53,159 nucleotides of DNA from Candidatus Evtepia faecavium (GCA_019115545.1 DXDK01000034.1:1-53159), one strand, 5' to 3'. Positions 15,225 to 23,564 are shown, counted from the first letter of the stretch. Numbers and translations: made by a program. Notes: generated from the sequence alone by a model not told the origin.

Positions 15225-16226
15225 ATGGAACGAACCATGAACCTTTTTCTGGCCTGGCTGGCGGCCCACCGGCTCACTGCGGCGGCGGGGCTTCTGTGCG
15301 CCTTTCTGGGGGTGCTGATCTTCTGGCTCTATGGCCTGCCGGGGGAGGCCATCGCCTACCTCATCCTCCTGTGCCTGGTGGAGGTGGCCTTTTTCGCCAC
15401 CCTCAGCTTCCTCCGCTTCCGGCGGAAGCACCGGACCCTCCGCACCATGGAGGAGGGCATCCTGGTGGCGGCGGAGGCCCTGCCGGACACCACCACCGCC
15501 ATCGAGGAGGACTACCAGCACCTGATCCGCCGCCTGCTCCGGGAGAGGCGCCAGCTCCAGGCCCGGCTGGACGGGGGGCTGGAGGACCTCACCGCCTACT
15601 ACACCCTCTGGGTCCACCAGATCAAGACCCCCATCGCCGCCATGGACCTGCTCCTCCAGTCCCAGAAGGGGGACACCGCCCCCCTGGAGATTGAGCTGCA
15701 GCGGATCTCCCAGTACGTGGACATGGTTCTCCAGTACCTCCGCCTGGACAGCCAGGCCCGGGACCTGGTGCTCCAGCAGATCGGCCTGGACGAAGTCATC
15801 CGCCAGACGGTGCGGAAGTTTGCCAAGGTCTTTATTCTGAAAAAGATCCGCCTCTCCTTCCAGGAGACCGGCTGGACGGTCCTCAGCGACGAGAAATGGC
15901 TGGCCTTTCTCCTGGAGCAGGTCCTCTCCAACGCCCTGAAATACACCCCAGCCGGCGGGGAGATCCGCATCTTTGGCGCGCCGGAGGAGACCCTGGTCAT
16001 CGCGGACACCGGCATCGGCATCGCCCCGGAGGACCTGCCCCGGGTCTTTGACAAGGGCTACACCGGCCACAACGGCCGCATGGACAAAAAGGCCACCGGC
16101 ATCGGCCTCTATCTCTGCCGGCGGGTGACCGAGCTCCTGGGCCACACCATCGCCATCGCCTCCCAACCCGGGGAGGGGACCCAGGTGCGCATCGGCCTGG
16201 GCCGGCCCAAGTTTGATGTGGAGTAA
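15225..16226 (+). CDS. Intramembrane-sensing histidine kinase, BceS-type
   Basis: This 333-residue kinase has two membrane helices (about 18-37 and 41-62) joined by only a few residues, so it lacks an extracellular sensor, as in BceS-type kinases that read the transporter. The phosphoacceptor is His131 (LWVHQIKTPIAAM). ATP-binding boxes follow: NALKYTPAGG, ADTGIGI, and ATGIGLYLC. It starts 2 bp after the regulator stop. It completes the BceAB-RS module. Which peptide is detoxified cannot be told. Confidence 0.92.
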   Translation: MERTMNLFLAWLAAHRLTAAAGLLCAFLGVLIFWLYGLPGEAIAYLILLCLVEVAFFATLSFLRFRRKHRTLRTMEEGILVAAEALPDTTTAIEEDYQHLIRRLLRERRQLQARLDGGLEDLTAYYTLWVHQIKTPIAAMDLLLQSQKGDTAPLEIELQRISQYVDMVLQYLRLDSQARDLVLQQIGLDEVIRQTVRKFAKVFILKKIRLSFQETGWTVLSDEKWLAFLLEQVLSNALKYTPAGGEIRIFGAPEETLVIADTGIGIAPEDLPRVFDKGYTGHNGRMDKKATGIGLYLCRRVTELLGHTIAIASQPGEGTQVRIGLGRPKFDVE

Positions 16227-16233
16227 TAGAGGC

Positions 16234-16286
16234 AAAAACAGCAAGCCACCGCAGTGTGTTTTGACACTGCGGCGGCTTGCTGTTTT
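16234..16286. terminator. Bidirectional terminator between kinase and flippase-like gene
   Basis: AAAACAGCAAGCC-CCGCAGTGT pairs with ACACTGCGG-GGCTTGCTGTTTT around GTTTTG. It sits between convergent genes with T-runs on both strands. Confidence 0.95.
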
Positions 16287-16293
16287 GCCATGC

Positions 16294-17373
16294 TCACGGC
16301 TCCGCCGGGACGCGCCCGCCTCGGGTTGCCAGAGGCTGCCCGGGCCGCAGCGCCCGCCAGCTTCCCCGGAGGAAGCCGGCGGCAAGCCCCAGGCCGCAGC
16401 ACAGCAGCACCAGGTAGAAGCTCACCGCCCGGCTCAGCAGCATGGCGCCGGGGAGAACGGCGGCGGGAAACACGGTTTGATACAGCAGGAGGAAACCCCC
16501 TTCCGTGATCCCCACCGCCCCCGGCAGGGGGAGGGAGGAGACCGACAGGAAGAGCACTGCCTGCAGCCCCACCACCGACCAAAGAGTCTGCCCGCTGAGC
16601 CCGAAGGCCAGGCAGATCCAGAAGGGGACGCTGTGGTAGGCGGTCAGCTGGAGAAGGGAGGTGAGAAACAGCTTCCCCAGCTGGCCCCGGTTCTCCCGGA
16701 GGCTCTGGCGGCACCGGCAGAGGTCCTCCCACTGGCCCTGCCACCACTGCTCCCACCGGGGGACCTTTCGGGGGAACAGCCGCCGAGCAGGGACCATGAG
16801 CCCCCGCCACAGGGCGGGCAGCACCCGGTTAGAGAACATGGCGCTGGCCAGCACCCCCGCCACCGCCAGGTTCAGCCCCGCCCCCACCAGGAAGCAGAGG
16901 CGCACCCCGGGGTCCAGGGCCAGGATCTGCTGCCGGTGGAGGAAAAAGCCCAGGCCGGCCAAGGTCACCGCGGCCATCTGGAAGGAGAGGAACTCCGTCA
17001 GCAGAGCCAGGGCCCCGGGGGCGGGGGCGTGGCCGTCCCGGTACATGGCGTACAGCTGCATGGGCTCCCCTCCGGAGGCCGAGGGGGTGACGGCACTGAA
17101 GAAGAAGCCGGTCACCCCATAGCCCAGGCAGGCCCGGTAGGGGGCCGGGGAGCCGAACAGGGCCAGCCCCCGCTGGAGGTTTCCCGCCTCGCAGAGGAAG
17201 TAAACCACCATGGCGCCCAGGCCGGCCAGCAGCCAGGGCAGGCGGACCTGCCCCAGAACGGCCTGGAGCTGGGCCGGGTCCTGGTCCTTCAGCACCAGCC
17301 ACAGGGTGAGCCCCACCAGCAGGAGGAAGAATCCCCCGCAGGCTAAGCCTTTTTTCCAACGCATCTTATCCAT
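16294..17373 (-). CDS. Flippase-like integral membrane protein (LPG_synthase_TM / UPF0104)
   Basis: This 359-residue protein has about 8 membrane segments. It carries the family landmarks VTPSASGGEPMQLYAMYRDG (about 95-115) and LPLPGAVGITEGGFLLLY near the C-terminus. The family includes the flippase domain of MprF and archaeal AglD-type proteins that handle lipid-linked sugars. It lacks the cytosolic aminoacyl-transferase domain of MprF. It is the last gene of the operon: its start (17373) overlaps the deacetylase stop by 8 bp. Context suggests transfer of a glycolipid across the membrane, which is inference. Confidence 0.85.
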   Translation of the reverse strand: MDKMRWKKGLACGGFFLLLVGLTLWLVLKDQDPAQLQAVLGQVRLPWLLAGLGAMVVYFLCEAGNLQRGLALFGSPAPYRACLGYGVTGFFFSAVTPSASGGEPMQLYAMYRDGHAPAPGALALLTEFLSFQMAAVTLAGLGFFLHRQQILALDPGVRLCFLVGAGLNLAVAGVLASAMFSNRVLPALWRGLMVPARRLFPRKVPRWEQWWQGQWEDLCRCRQSLRENRGQLGKLFLTSLLQLTAYHSVPFWICLAFGLSGQTLWSVVGLQAVLFLSVSSLPLPGAVGITEGGFLLLYQTVFPAAVLPGAMLLSRAVSFYLVLLCCGLGLAAGFLRGSWRALRPGQPLATRGGRVPAEP

Positions 17374-18052
17374 AGCACTCCAATGTCGCAAAGCGGAAGC
17401 CCTGGGCCAGCCACTGGGGCAGCAGGATCTCCAGGGCCGCAATGGTCCTGCCCGGCGCCCCCGGGGCGCCCCGGCCGTCGTGGAGGCAGAGGATGTCTCC
17501 CGGCCGGGTCCGCCGGCGCAGGCGCCGGACGATCTCTTCCGCGGTGATGTTGGCTTTCCAGTCCTGGGCCATCACGTCCCAGAACACCGGCTGCAGGCGG
17601 TAGCGCCGGACCAGCCGGAGGGAGGCCCAGTTCACCACCCCCCAGGGCGGGCGGAAGTACAGGGGCGTCACCCCCAACCGGGCCAGGGCGGCCAGGCCGC
17701 CGGTGAAATCCCGCCGGGTCTGGCGGGGGGTCATGAGGTAGGCGCTGCGGTGGTGGGCCGAGTGAAAGCCCACCAGGTGCCCCTCCTGGACCATGCGCCG
17801 GATGAGTTCCGGATGGGCCTGGGCAAAGTCCCCCACCACGAAGAAGGAGGCCTTTACCCCATACCGGGCCAGCAGGTCCAGCAGCCGGGCGGTGTGTTCG
17901 GGGCTGGGCCCGTCGTCAAAGGTGAGGTAGAGGGTCCCCACCGCCAGCCCCCGCTCCCGGCGGAGGCGGTGGCGGAGCTTGTACCAGGTGGAGGGGAAGA
18001 GGGCGTAGCTCCCCGCCACCGCGCCGCCCAGGCAGAGGAAGGGGATCAGCAT
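17366..18052 (-). CDS. Membrane-anchored polysaccharide deacetylase (CE4)
   Basis: This 228-residue protein has an N-terminal membrane anchor (about 1-20) and a NodB/CE4 domain: motif 1 TFDDGPS with Asp46-Asp47, motif 2 HSAHH with His97 and His101, motif 3 RPPWG, and a later CLHDG. These metal-dependent enzymes remove N-acetyl groups from GlcNAc or MurNAc polymers or glycolipids outside the membrane. It starts within the end of the glycosyltransferase gene (7-bp overlap), so the three genes are coupled. Confidence 0.9.
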   Translation of the reverse strand: MLIPFLCLGGAVAGSYALFPSTWYKLRHRLRRERGLAVGTLYLTFDDGPSPEHTARLLDLLARYGVKASFFVVGDFAQAHPELIRRMVQEGHLVGFHSAHHRSAYLMTPRQTRRDFTGGLAALARLGVTPLYFRPPWGVVNWASLRLVRRYRLQPVFWDVMAQDWKANITAEEIVRRLRRRTRPGDILCLHDGRGAPGAPGRTIAALEILLPQWLAQGFRFATLECYG

Positions 18053-19113
18053 GCCAGCCTCCTCTCTGCCTGGAACAGGTCCAGGGGGGAGAGGGGATCC
18101 AGGCTCCGCAGACTCACCGCCATCCGCTGGCGGACGTCTGCCAGGCCCTCCCGGTCCTCCAGCAGGGAGAGGATGGTCTCCGCCTCCGCGCCTCTCTGCC
18201 ACAGGACCGTGCCGAAGCCGTGGCGCTCCACATACCGGGCGTTGGCCTCCTCCTGCATAAGGAAGGGCCGGAGCAGGCACAGGGGAGTGCCGGTGTGGAT
18301 GGCTTCGAAGGTGGTGATCCCCCCTGCCTTGGTGAGCAGCAGGTCCGCCCGGGCCATGTAGTCCGCCACCCGGTCGGTGAAACCCAGGACGGTGAAGGCC
18401 GGAAAGGCCTGGGCCAGGTCCCTGCGGAGGGCCTCGTTCTTCCCGGTAATCACGGTGACGTGGAGGTCGGGCTGGGCCGCCAGGGCGGAGAGCAGGTCGC
18501 CGGCCCGGGGGATGAGCCCCAGGCCCCCGCCCATCACCAGCAGCTCCCGGGGCGCCCCCGCGGGGCGGGGCCGGGGCCGGAAGGCCCGGCGCACGGGGAT
18601 GCCGCTGACCACGACCCGCTCCGGGGAGACGCCCCGCCGGAGCAGCTGCAGCCGGGTGGCCTCGTCCCCCACGAAGTAACAGTCGGTCCCCGGGGCCAGC
18701 CACTCGTTGTGGGCCTCAATGTCGGTGATATAGGTATAGAGGGGGATGGTGCTCCCCGTGGTCTGTTTATAGGCGGCGATGTACTGGGTGCTCAGGGGGA
18801 GGGTGGAGATCACCAGGTCCGCCTGGCTCTCGTAGAGCAGCTGGTCCACCTTCTGCACCATGGTCCGCTTCATGGGGCTGCAGCTGCCCCGGCCCGCCAT
18901 GCGGTTGAGGATGTTGTATACCCCGGAGCAATAGTTCACGGTGAAGTCAAAGCAGCCGTAGACCAGGCGGCGCAGCTGGGGGAAGCAGTGGTCCACAATG
19001 TCGGCCACCACCACGGAGGCGGCGGGGTCCCGGGCCAGGATCTCCTCCTGGATGGCCTGGGCGGCGGCCACATGGCCCATGCCGAACCGCCCGGTGAGGA
19101 TCAGGATATTCAT
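18046..19113 (-). CDS. MGDG synthase / MurG-like glycosyltransferase (GT28 type)
   Basis: This 355-residue GT-B fold enzyme has N-terminal GRFGMGHVAAAQAI with an adjacent VADIVDH segment, which is the MGDG-synthase domain that binds diacylglycerol. The C-terminal half has LLVMGGGLG and LTKAGGITTFEA, the nucleotide-sugar site. The family makes monoglycosyl- or diglucosyl-diacylglycerol (UgtP) at the inner membrane face. It is the first gene of an operon with a deacetylase and a flippase-like protein. The RBS GGAGGG is 7 bases before the ATG. A TATACT -10 candidate is at 19170-19175 (minus). Confidence 0.88.
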   Translation of the reverse strand: MNILILTGRFGMGHVAAAQAIQEEILARDPAASVVVADIVDHCFPQLRRLVYGCFDFTVNYCSGVYNILNRMAGRGSCSPMKRTMVQKVDQLLYESQADLVISTLPLSTQYIAAYKQTTGSTIPLYTYITDIEAHNEWLAPGTDCYFVGDEATRLQLLRRGVSPERVVVSGIPVRRAFRPRPRPAGAPRELLVMGGGLGLIPRAGDLLSALAAQPDLHVTVITGKNEALRRDLAQAFPAFTVLGFTDRVADYMARADLLLTKAGGITTFEAIHTGTPLCLLRPFLMQEEANARYVERHGFGTVLWQRGAEAETILSLLEDREGLADVRQRMAVSLRSLDPLSPLDLFQAERRLAC

Positions 19114-19158
19114 ACGAATCCCTCCTTGGGTTTTCTCTGTGTGGGATAGGGGTTCTTT

Positions 19159-19380
19159 TCATGCTCCCCAGTATAGCAGGGGAATCTTTTGCCGGAATGA
19201 AGAGGAGATGAAAAGTCCATAAAGGAAAATGAAGATTTTCTTAACGAATCTTAGGAAATCATTATGTCGTACCCTCTCCCACTCCGGCCCGCCGTACTGG
19301 GAGATGATCAAGGATGCCAGCTTGGGGTTGGTGTTCTTGATGCGCACAGGATACTGCAGTTTTTTCTGATAGACAAACAT
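19159..19380 (-). pseudogene. cotJC: cotJC 5' fragment (spore-coat manganese catalase, first ~33 codons)
   Basis: Residues 1-33 (MFVYQKKLQYPVRIKN...SQYGGPE, 19282-19380) match the CotJC N-terminus, and the gene follows cotJB as in a normal cotJ operon. Homology then stops: WERVRHNDFLRF... is unrelated sequence ending at a stop at 19159. The family continues GGPDGEL..., so the break falls right after the GGP codons. The remaining Mn-catalase domain is absent here. The last 68 codons of a cotJC lie at 2027-2233 on the plus strand, suggesting rearrangement or a second damaged copy. Confidence 0.85.
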
Positions 19381-19384
19381 ACCG

Positions 19385-19852
19385 TTACGCCTCCTCCTCG
19401 CTGTACTGCCAGGGCCAGGGACCCTTGACCCAGGAATAGGTGCCGCTGAGGGCGGCGTCGTTCTGGGTCAGGGGGCCGTGCTGCTCCACATAGCTCTCCC
19501 AGGCGGTCTTTTCCAGCTCCACATAGTTCTGGAAGAGGGCAAAGGCCTCGCTGTCATAGGGATGGGTGTCCAGATAGAGGGCCAGCTCCTGGATCACAAA
19601 GTCCAGGGCCCGGAGCTGGTTGAGCTGGGTGTCCGCCAGTTTGGGGGCGTTCACCTTCAGGTGGAAGGGCAGGTCCAGCTCCTGGAAGAGGGTGCCGTTC
19701 TCCAGGGCCTTGGTCTTGGAGTACCGGGGGGCGGCAGGGCTCTGCCCGGCCACAAAGGGCACGGCGAAGGGGCCGCAGGCGGGCAGCGCCCCCTGCCCGG
19801 TGGGGCAGGCCGGACGGCTGCCGCCGGCGCTGCTGGAATTCATATTCGACAA
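19385..19852 (-). CDS. cotJB: CotJA-CotJB fusion, spore coat protein
   Basis: This 155-residue protein comprises an N-terminal CotJA-like part (ALENGTLFQELDLPFHLK, about 55-75) and a complete CotJB part (QLRALDFVIQELALYLDTHPYDSEAF ... VKGPWPWQYSEEEA). In most spore formers these are two proteins of about 80 residues. CotJ proteins assemble with CotJC in the inner coat. The start is taken as TTG at 19852 because GGAGG lies 7-8 bases upstream; the ATG at 19843 is too far. The stop is 4 bp before the cotJC fragment. Confidence 0.85.
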   Translation of the reverse strand: MSNMNSSSAGGSRPACPTGQGALPACGPFAVPFVAGQSPAAPRYSKTKALENGTLFQELDLPFHLKVNAPKLADTQLNQLRALDFVIQELALYLDTHPYDSEAFALFQNYVELEKTAWESYVEQHGPLTQNDAALSGTYSWVKGPWPWQYSEEEA

Positions 19853-19909
19853 GGGAAGTACCTCCTTTTCCAAAAAGAGCGCAAGGCCGCCGAGCCCTGC
19901 GCCCATCCC

Positions 19910-19917
19910 AGTGTATG
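19910..19917 (-). promoter_or_regulatory. SigE-type -10 element of cotJ
   Basis: The minus strand reads CATACACT, matching the mother-cell SigE -10 consensus CATACAnT, about 60 bp before the cotJ start. No clear -35 ATA is seen at the usual distance, so the call is tentative. Confidence 0.45.
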
Positions 19918-19955
19918 CCCCCGAAAGGGGAAGGGTGCCGAAACCGGCGGCAGGA

Positions 19956-19984
19956 TTGCGAAGGGGAGGTTTTTTTGATATAAT
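19956..19984 (+). promoter_or_regulatory. Promoter of cwlD-radA
   Basis: TTGCGA (19956-19961), 17-bp spacer, TATAAT (19979-19984). A GGAGGTT/AACCTCC dyad brackets the -10. Confidence 0.75.
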
Positions 19985-20057
19985 GGGCCGAACCTCCCCC
20001 CGGCCCCAGGGATACCCTTCCCCGGCCCGGCATAGAGTGCCTGGGGAGGGATGCCTT

Positions 20058-20789
20058 ATGAAAACCCTGCGCCGCGCCTGTGGAAAACTGCTCTGGGTCC
20101 TGGCCGGGCTGCTGGCCGCCGGCGGCCTGCTGTTTGGCTGCCTGGACCAGGGGGAGAGCGCTCCCGCCTTCGCCCGGATGACCCACCAGACCCTGGTCAT
20201 CGACCCCGGCCACGGGGGAGAGGACGGCGGCGCCGTGGCCGCCGACGGGGCGACCGAGAGCCAGATCAACCTGGCCATCGCCCTGGAGCTGGACCAGCTC
20301 ATGGGGTTTTACGGGGTGCCCGCGGTGCTCACCCGGTCAGCGGATGTGTCCATCCACGACGAGAGCGCCGGCACCCTCCGGGAAAAGAAAGTGTCCGACC
20401 TCCACAACCGGGTGGCCCTCATCAACAGCATCGAGAACGCCACCCTTATCAGCATCCATCAAAACGCCGCCCCCAACCCCAGGTTTCAGGGGATCCAGGT
20501 GTTTTACCGGGAGGAGACCCTCTCCCGCCCCCTGGCCCAGCAGGTCCAGCAGGCCATGGTCCGGGCCCTGGCCCCGGCCAAGCAGCGCTCCGCCCAGCGG
20601 GTGGACGCCTCTGTCTATCTCATGGAGCACGTCTCCTGCCGGGCCATCCTGGTGGAGTGCGGCTTCCTCTCCAACCCGGAGGAGGCCCGCCTGCTCCAGG
20701 AGCCGGCGTATCAGAGAAAACTGGCCATGGTCCTGGCGTCCTGCTACCTGACCAGCGGAAGTTCCCAGGAAGGAGAGTCCTTTGTATGA
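20058..20789 (+). CDS. cwlD: N-acetylmuramoyl-L-alanine amidase, CwlD-like
   Basis: This 243-residue Amidase_3 protein has an N-terminal membrane segment (about 9-27). Zinc/catalytic landmarks are visible: DPGHGG with His52, the Glu of DGATESQINL, ISIHQNA and VECGFLSN. CwlD-type amidases strip stem peptides from MurNAc in the forespore so that muramic-delta-lactam can form in the cortex. Length and single-domain layout match CwlD. The RBS is GGGAGGG. It overlaps radA by 4 bp (ATGA), forming an operon. Confidence 0.85.
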   Translation: MKTLRRACGKLLWVLAGLLAAGGLLFGCLDQGESAPAFARMTHQTLVIDPGHGGEDGGAVAADGATESQINLAIALELDQLMGFYGVPAVLTRSADVSIHDESAGTLREKKVSDLHNRVALINSIENATLISIHQNAAPNPRFQGIQVFYREETLSRPLAQQVQQAMVRALAPAKQRSAQRVDASVYLMEHVSCRAILVECGFLSNPEEARLLQEPAYQRKLAMVLASCYLTSGSSQEGESFV

Positions 20790-22150
20790 AGGCCAAAACC
20801 ATCTTTTACTGCACCCAGTGCGGCAACGAGTTTCCCAAGTGGCAGGGCCAGTGCCCCGCCTGCGGGGCGTGGAACACCATCGTGGAGCAGCCCGCCGCCC
20901 CCAAGGGAAAGGGCCCCGGCAAACCTGCCCGGGCCCTTGGGAGCGTCCCCGCTCCCAAGCTGGTCTCGGAGATGTCCATCGACCAGGAGATCCGCTTCCC
21001 CACCGGCCTGGCAGAGCTGGACCGGGTGCTGGGAGGTGGCGCCGTCCAGGGGTCCCTGGTGCTCATCGGCGGGGCCCCGGGCATTGGCAAGTCCACCCTG
21101 ATGCTGCAGATCTGCCAGCAGCTGTGCCAGTTTGCCAAAGTCCTCTACGTCTCCGGGGAGGAGTCCGAGCGGCAGCTGAAGCTCCGGGCCGACCGGCTGG
21201 GGGTGGGGCAGATGGGCCTGTACCTCTTTGCCGAGAGCAGCCTGGAGCAGGTCATCGCCGCCATCGAGGAGACCGAGCCCCAGATCGTCATCGTGGACTC
21301 CATCCAGACCATGTACCACGGGGACCAGACCACCTCCCCCGGGAGCATCTCCCAGGTAAAGGAGTGCACCATGGCCCTGATGCAGCTGGCCAAGGGCCGG
21401 GGGATCACCGTCTTTGTCATCGGCCACGTCAACAAGGAGGGAAACCTGGCCGGCCCCAAAGTTCTGGAGCACATGGTGGACTGCGTGCTCTACTTCGAGG
21501 GGGACCGGCATATGTCCTACCGCATCCTCCGGGCGGCGAAGAACCGCTACGGGGCCACCAACGAGATCGGCGTCTTTGAAATGGACGACACCGGCCTGCG
21601 GGAGGTCCCAAACCCCTCTCAGATGCTCCTGGAGGGCCGGCTCACCGACGAGCCGGGCACCTGTGTCACCTGCGTCATGGAAGGGGCCCGGCCGGTGCTG
21701 GCGGAGGTCCAGGCCCTGCTCACCCCCTCGGCCTTCGGCACCCCCCGGCGGAGCACCAACGGCTTTGACTACAACCGGGCCATGCTCCTCATGGCGGTGC
21801 TGGAGAAGCGGGGCGGGCTGGCGGTGAACACCTGCGACGCCTACCTCAACGTCATCGGCGGGCTCTACCTGGACGAGCCCGGGGCGGACCTGGCCGCCAT
21901 TCTGGCCCTGGCCTCCAGCTTCCGGGACAAGCCGGTGCCCGCCGACCTGGTGGCGGTGGGGGAGGTGGGCCTCACCGGAGAGCTGCGCTCAGTGTCCGCC
22001 CTGAACCAGCGGCTGTCGGAGATCCGCCGCCTGGGCTTCACCAAGTGCCTCATCCCCCAGCGCCACGGCCGGCAGGCCGTCGTCCCCCCGGAGGGGCTAC
22101 AGCTCATTCCGGTGCGGAACATCCGGGAGGCCCTGGCCGTCCTGCTGTGA
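20786..22150 (+). CDS. radA: DNA repair protein RadA
   Basis: This 454-residue protein has a C4 zinc finger (Cys9, Cys12, Cys23, Cys26), RecA-like ATPase core with Walker A GGAPGIGKST near residue 95, the RadA-specific KNRYG motif, and a C-terminal Lon-protease-like domain without active-site Ser. RadA is a helicase that promotes branch migration of recombination intermediates. The start at 20786 overlaps cwlD by 4 bp. Confidence 0.95.
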   Translation: MKAKTIFYCTQCGNEFPKWQGQCPACGAWNTIVEQPAAPKGKGPGKPARALGSVPAPKLVSEMSIDQEIRFPTGLAELDRVLGGGAVQGSLVLIGGAPGIGKSTLMLQICQQLCQFAKVLYVSGEESERQLKLRADRLGVGQMGLYLFAESSLEQVIAAIEETEPQIVIVDSIQTMYHGDQTTSPGSISQVKECTMALMQLAKGRGITVFVIGHVNKEGNLAGPKVLEHMVDCVLYFEGDRHMSYRILRAAKNRYGATNEIGVFEMDDTGLREVPNPSQMLLEGRLTDEPGTCVTCVMEGARPVLAEVQALLTPSAFGTPRRSTNGFDYNRAMLLMAVLEKRGGLAVNTCDAYLNVIGGLYLDEPGADLAAILALASSFRDKPVPADLVAVGEVGLTGELRSVSALNQRLSEIRRLGFTKCLIPQRHGRQAVVPPEGLQLIPVRNIREALAVLL

Positions 22151-22282
22151 GGAAGCGCGGCAGGGGAGAAAGTGGACGCACCCCTGGCCCGGCCGGGGGC
22201 TGCCTCCGGACCCCGCCCGGGTGAGGGTGCAGCGGCCCTCCCGCTGGTACACGCAAGGGTCTGTGCAGGGGATCAGATACAT
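22097..22282 (-). CDS. Small Cys-rich protein, unknown function
   Basis: This 61-residue reading frame begins MYLIPCTDPCVYQREGRCTL and has Cys at 6, 10, 18, 35 and 41, plausibly a metal site. Similar short proteins beginning with a CTxxCxYQ...GxC motif occur in Clostridia, without known function. Support comes from a very strong ribosome site (AAAGGAGG, 8-9 bases upstream of 22282). It is convergent with radA and overlaps its last 54 bp, which lowers confidence. Confidence 0.55.
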   Translation of the reverse strand: MYLIPCTDPCVYQREGRCTLTRAGSGGSPRPGQGCVHFLPCRASSQQDGQGLPDVPHRNEL

Positions 22283-22347
22283 CGCTTCCCCCTCCTTTCC
22301 CGGGTAGTATGCGCACCCCAGGGGAGAAATATCATCCCCGGCCCCCA

Positions 22348-22376
22348 TTGCCAGGGGGGCGGAAACCTGGTATACT
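22348..22376 (+). promoter_or_regulatory. Promoter of the RNA methyltransferase gene
   Basis: TTGCCA (22348-22353), 17-bp spacer, TATACT (22371-22376), 37 bp before the ATG. Confidence 0.7.
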
Positions 22377-22412
22377 GCGAGAGATCGTTTCCAAAGAGAA
22401 AGGGAGCTGCAC

Positions 22413-23564
22413 ATGGAGAAACTGACCTTTGTGATCCCCACCCTGCTGGGGGTGGAGGGGCTGACTGCCGACGAGCTGCGGCGCATGGGCATGGCAGAGG
22501 TCCGGGCGGAGAACGGCCGGGTCTTTTGCCAGGGGGAACCCAAGGACATCCCCCGCTTAAACCTTCGCCTGCGCACCGGGGAGCGGGTGCTCCTCCAGCT
22601 GGGTGCCTTTCCCGCCCGGTCTTTTGAGGAGCTCTTCCAAGGGGTCCTGGCCCTGCCCTGGGAGGATTTCATCCCCAAGAACGGCCGCTTCCCGGTGAAG
22701 GGGTACAGCCTGAACTCCGCCCTGCACAGCGTGCCCGCCTGCCAGTCCATCGTGAAAAAGGCGGCGGCCACCCGGCTGGGCCGGGCCTATCGCCTGGAAA
22801 CCCTGCCGGAGGACGGGGCTCTGTACCAGATCCAGTTCTCCCTGATGAAGGACCAGGCCGCCCTGCTGCTGGACACCACCGGCCCCGGGCTGTACAAGCG
22901 GGGCTACCGGGCCGTGGGGGTGGAGGCCCCCCTCCGGGAGACCCTGGCCGCCGCCCTGGTGCTGCTGTCCGGCTACCGGGGGCGGGACCCCTTCTGTGAC
23001 CCCTTCTGCGGCTCGGGCACCATCGCCATCGAGGCCGCCCTCATCGCCAAGAACCGGGCCCCGGGGCTGAACCGGACCTTCTCCGCCCAGAAGTGGGCCT
23101 GGCTGCCCTCCCAGACTTGGGTGGACGGCGCCGGGGAGGCCATGGACCTGGAGTACGACGGGGACTACGACATCTGGGGCGGGGACATCGACCCGGCGGC
23201 CGTGGCCCTGGCCCAGGCCAACGCGGAAAAGGCGGAGGTGGAGGACCTGGTCCGCTTCTCCCAGGCAGACGCCCGGACCTTCTACCGTCGGGAACCCTAT
23301 GGCCGGGTGGTGTGCAATCCCCCCTATGGGGAGCGCCTGCTGGATCAGCAGGCCGCCGAGGCCCTCTACCGGGATTTTGGCAGGGCCGTGCGTGGACTGC
23401 CAAAGGGATGGCGGGTCTCTGTCCTCTCCGGTCATTGGGCATTTGAACAAGCCTTCGGGGCTCCCGCGGAGAAAAAGCGTAAGCTGTACAACGGGATGCT
23501 CCCGTGTAACCTCTATCAATACGGGGTAAAACGGGGATCTTTCCCCCAAAAAGGCAAAAAATAA
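22413..23564 (+). CDS. THUMP-domain class I SAM-dependent rRNA methyltransferase
   Basis: This 383-residue protein has a THUMP RNA-binding domain (about 1-155) followed by a Rossmann methyltransferase domain with DPFCGSGTIAIEAALIA (SAM site) and NPPYGERL (catalytic motif for N2-guanine). It resembles the RlmL/YpsC group that modifies 23S rRNA guanine. The start follows AAAGGGAG. It is an independent unit between its promoter and the groE promoter. Confidence 0.9.
   Translation: MEKLTFVIPTLLGVEGLTADELRRMGMAEVRAENGRVFCQGEPKDIPRLNLRLRTGERVLLQLGAFPARSFEELFQGVLALPWEDFIPKNGRFPVKGYSLNSALHSVPACQSIVKKAAATRLGRAYRLETLPEDGALYQIQFSLMKDQAALLLDTTGPGLYKRGYRAVGVEAPLRETLAAALVLLSGYRGRDPFCDPFCGSGTIAIEAALIAKNRAPGLNRTFSAQKWAWLPSQTWVDGAGEAMDLEYDGDYDIWGGDIDPAAVALAQANAEKAEVEDLVRFSQADARTFYRREPYGRVVCNPPYGERLLDQQAAEALYRDFGRAVRGLPKGWRVSVLSGHWAFEQAFGAPAEKKRKLYNGMLPCNLYQYGVKRGSFPQKGKK

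Noticed and set aside
19159..19281. Residues after codon 33 of the cotJC fragment as a novel protein domain
   Set aside because: This is out-of-context translation of the DNA upstream of the glycosyltransferase gene, containing a -10-like TATACT. It is not coding sequence.
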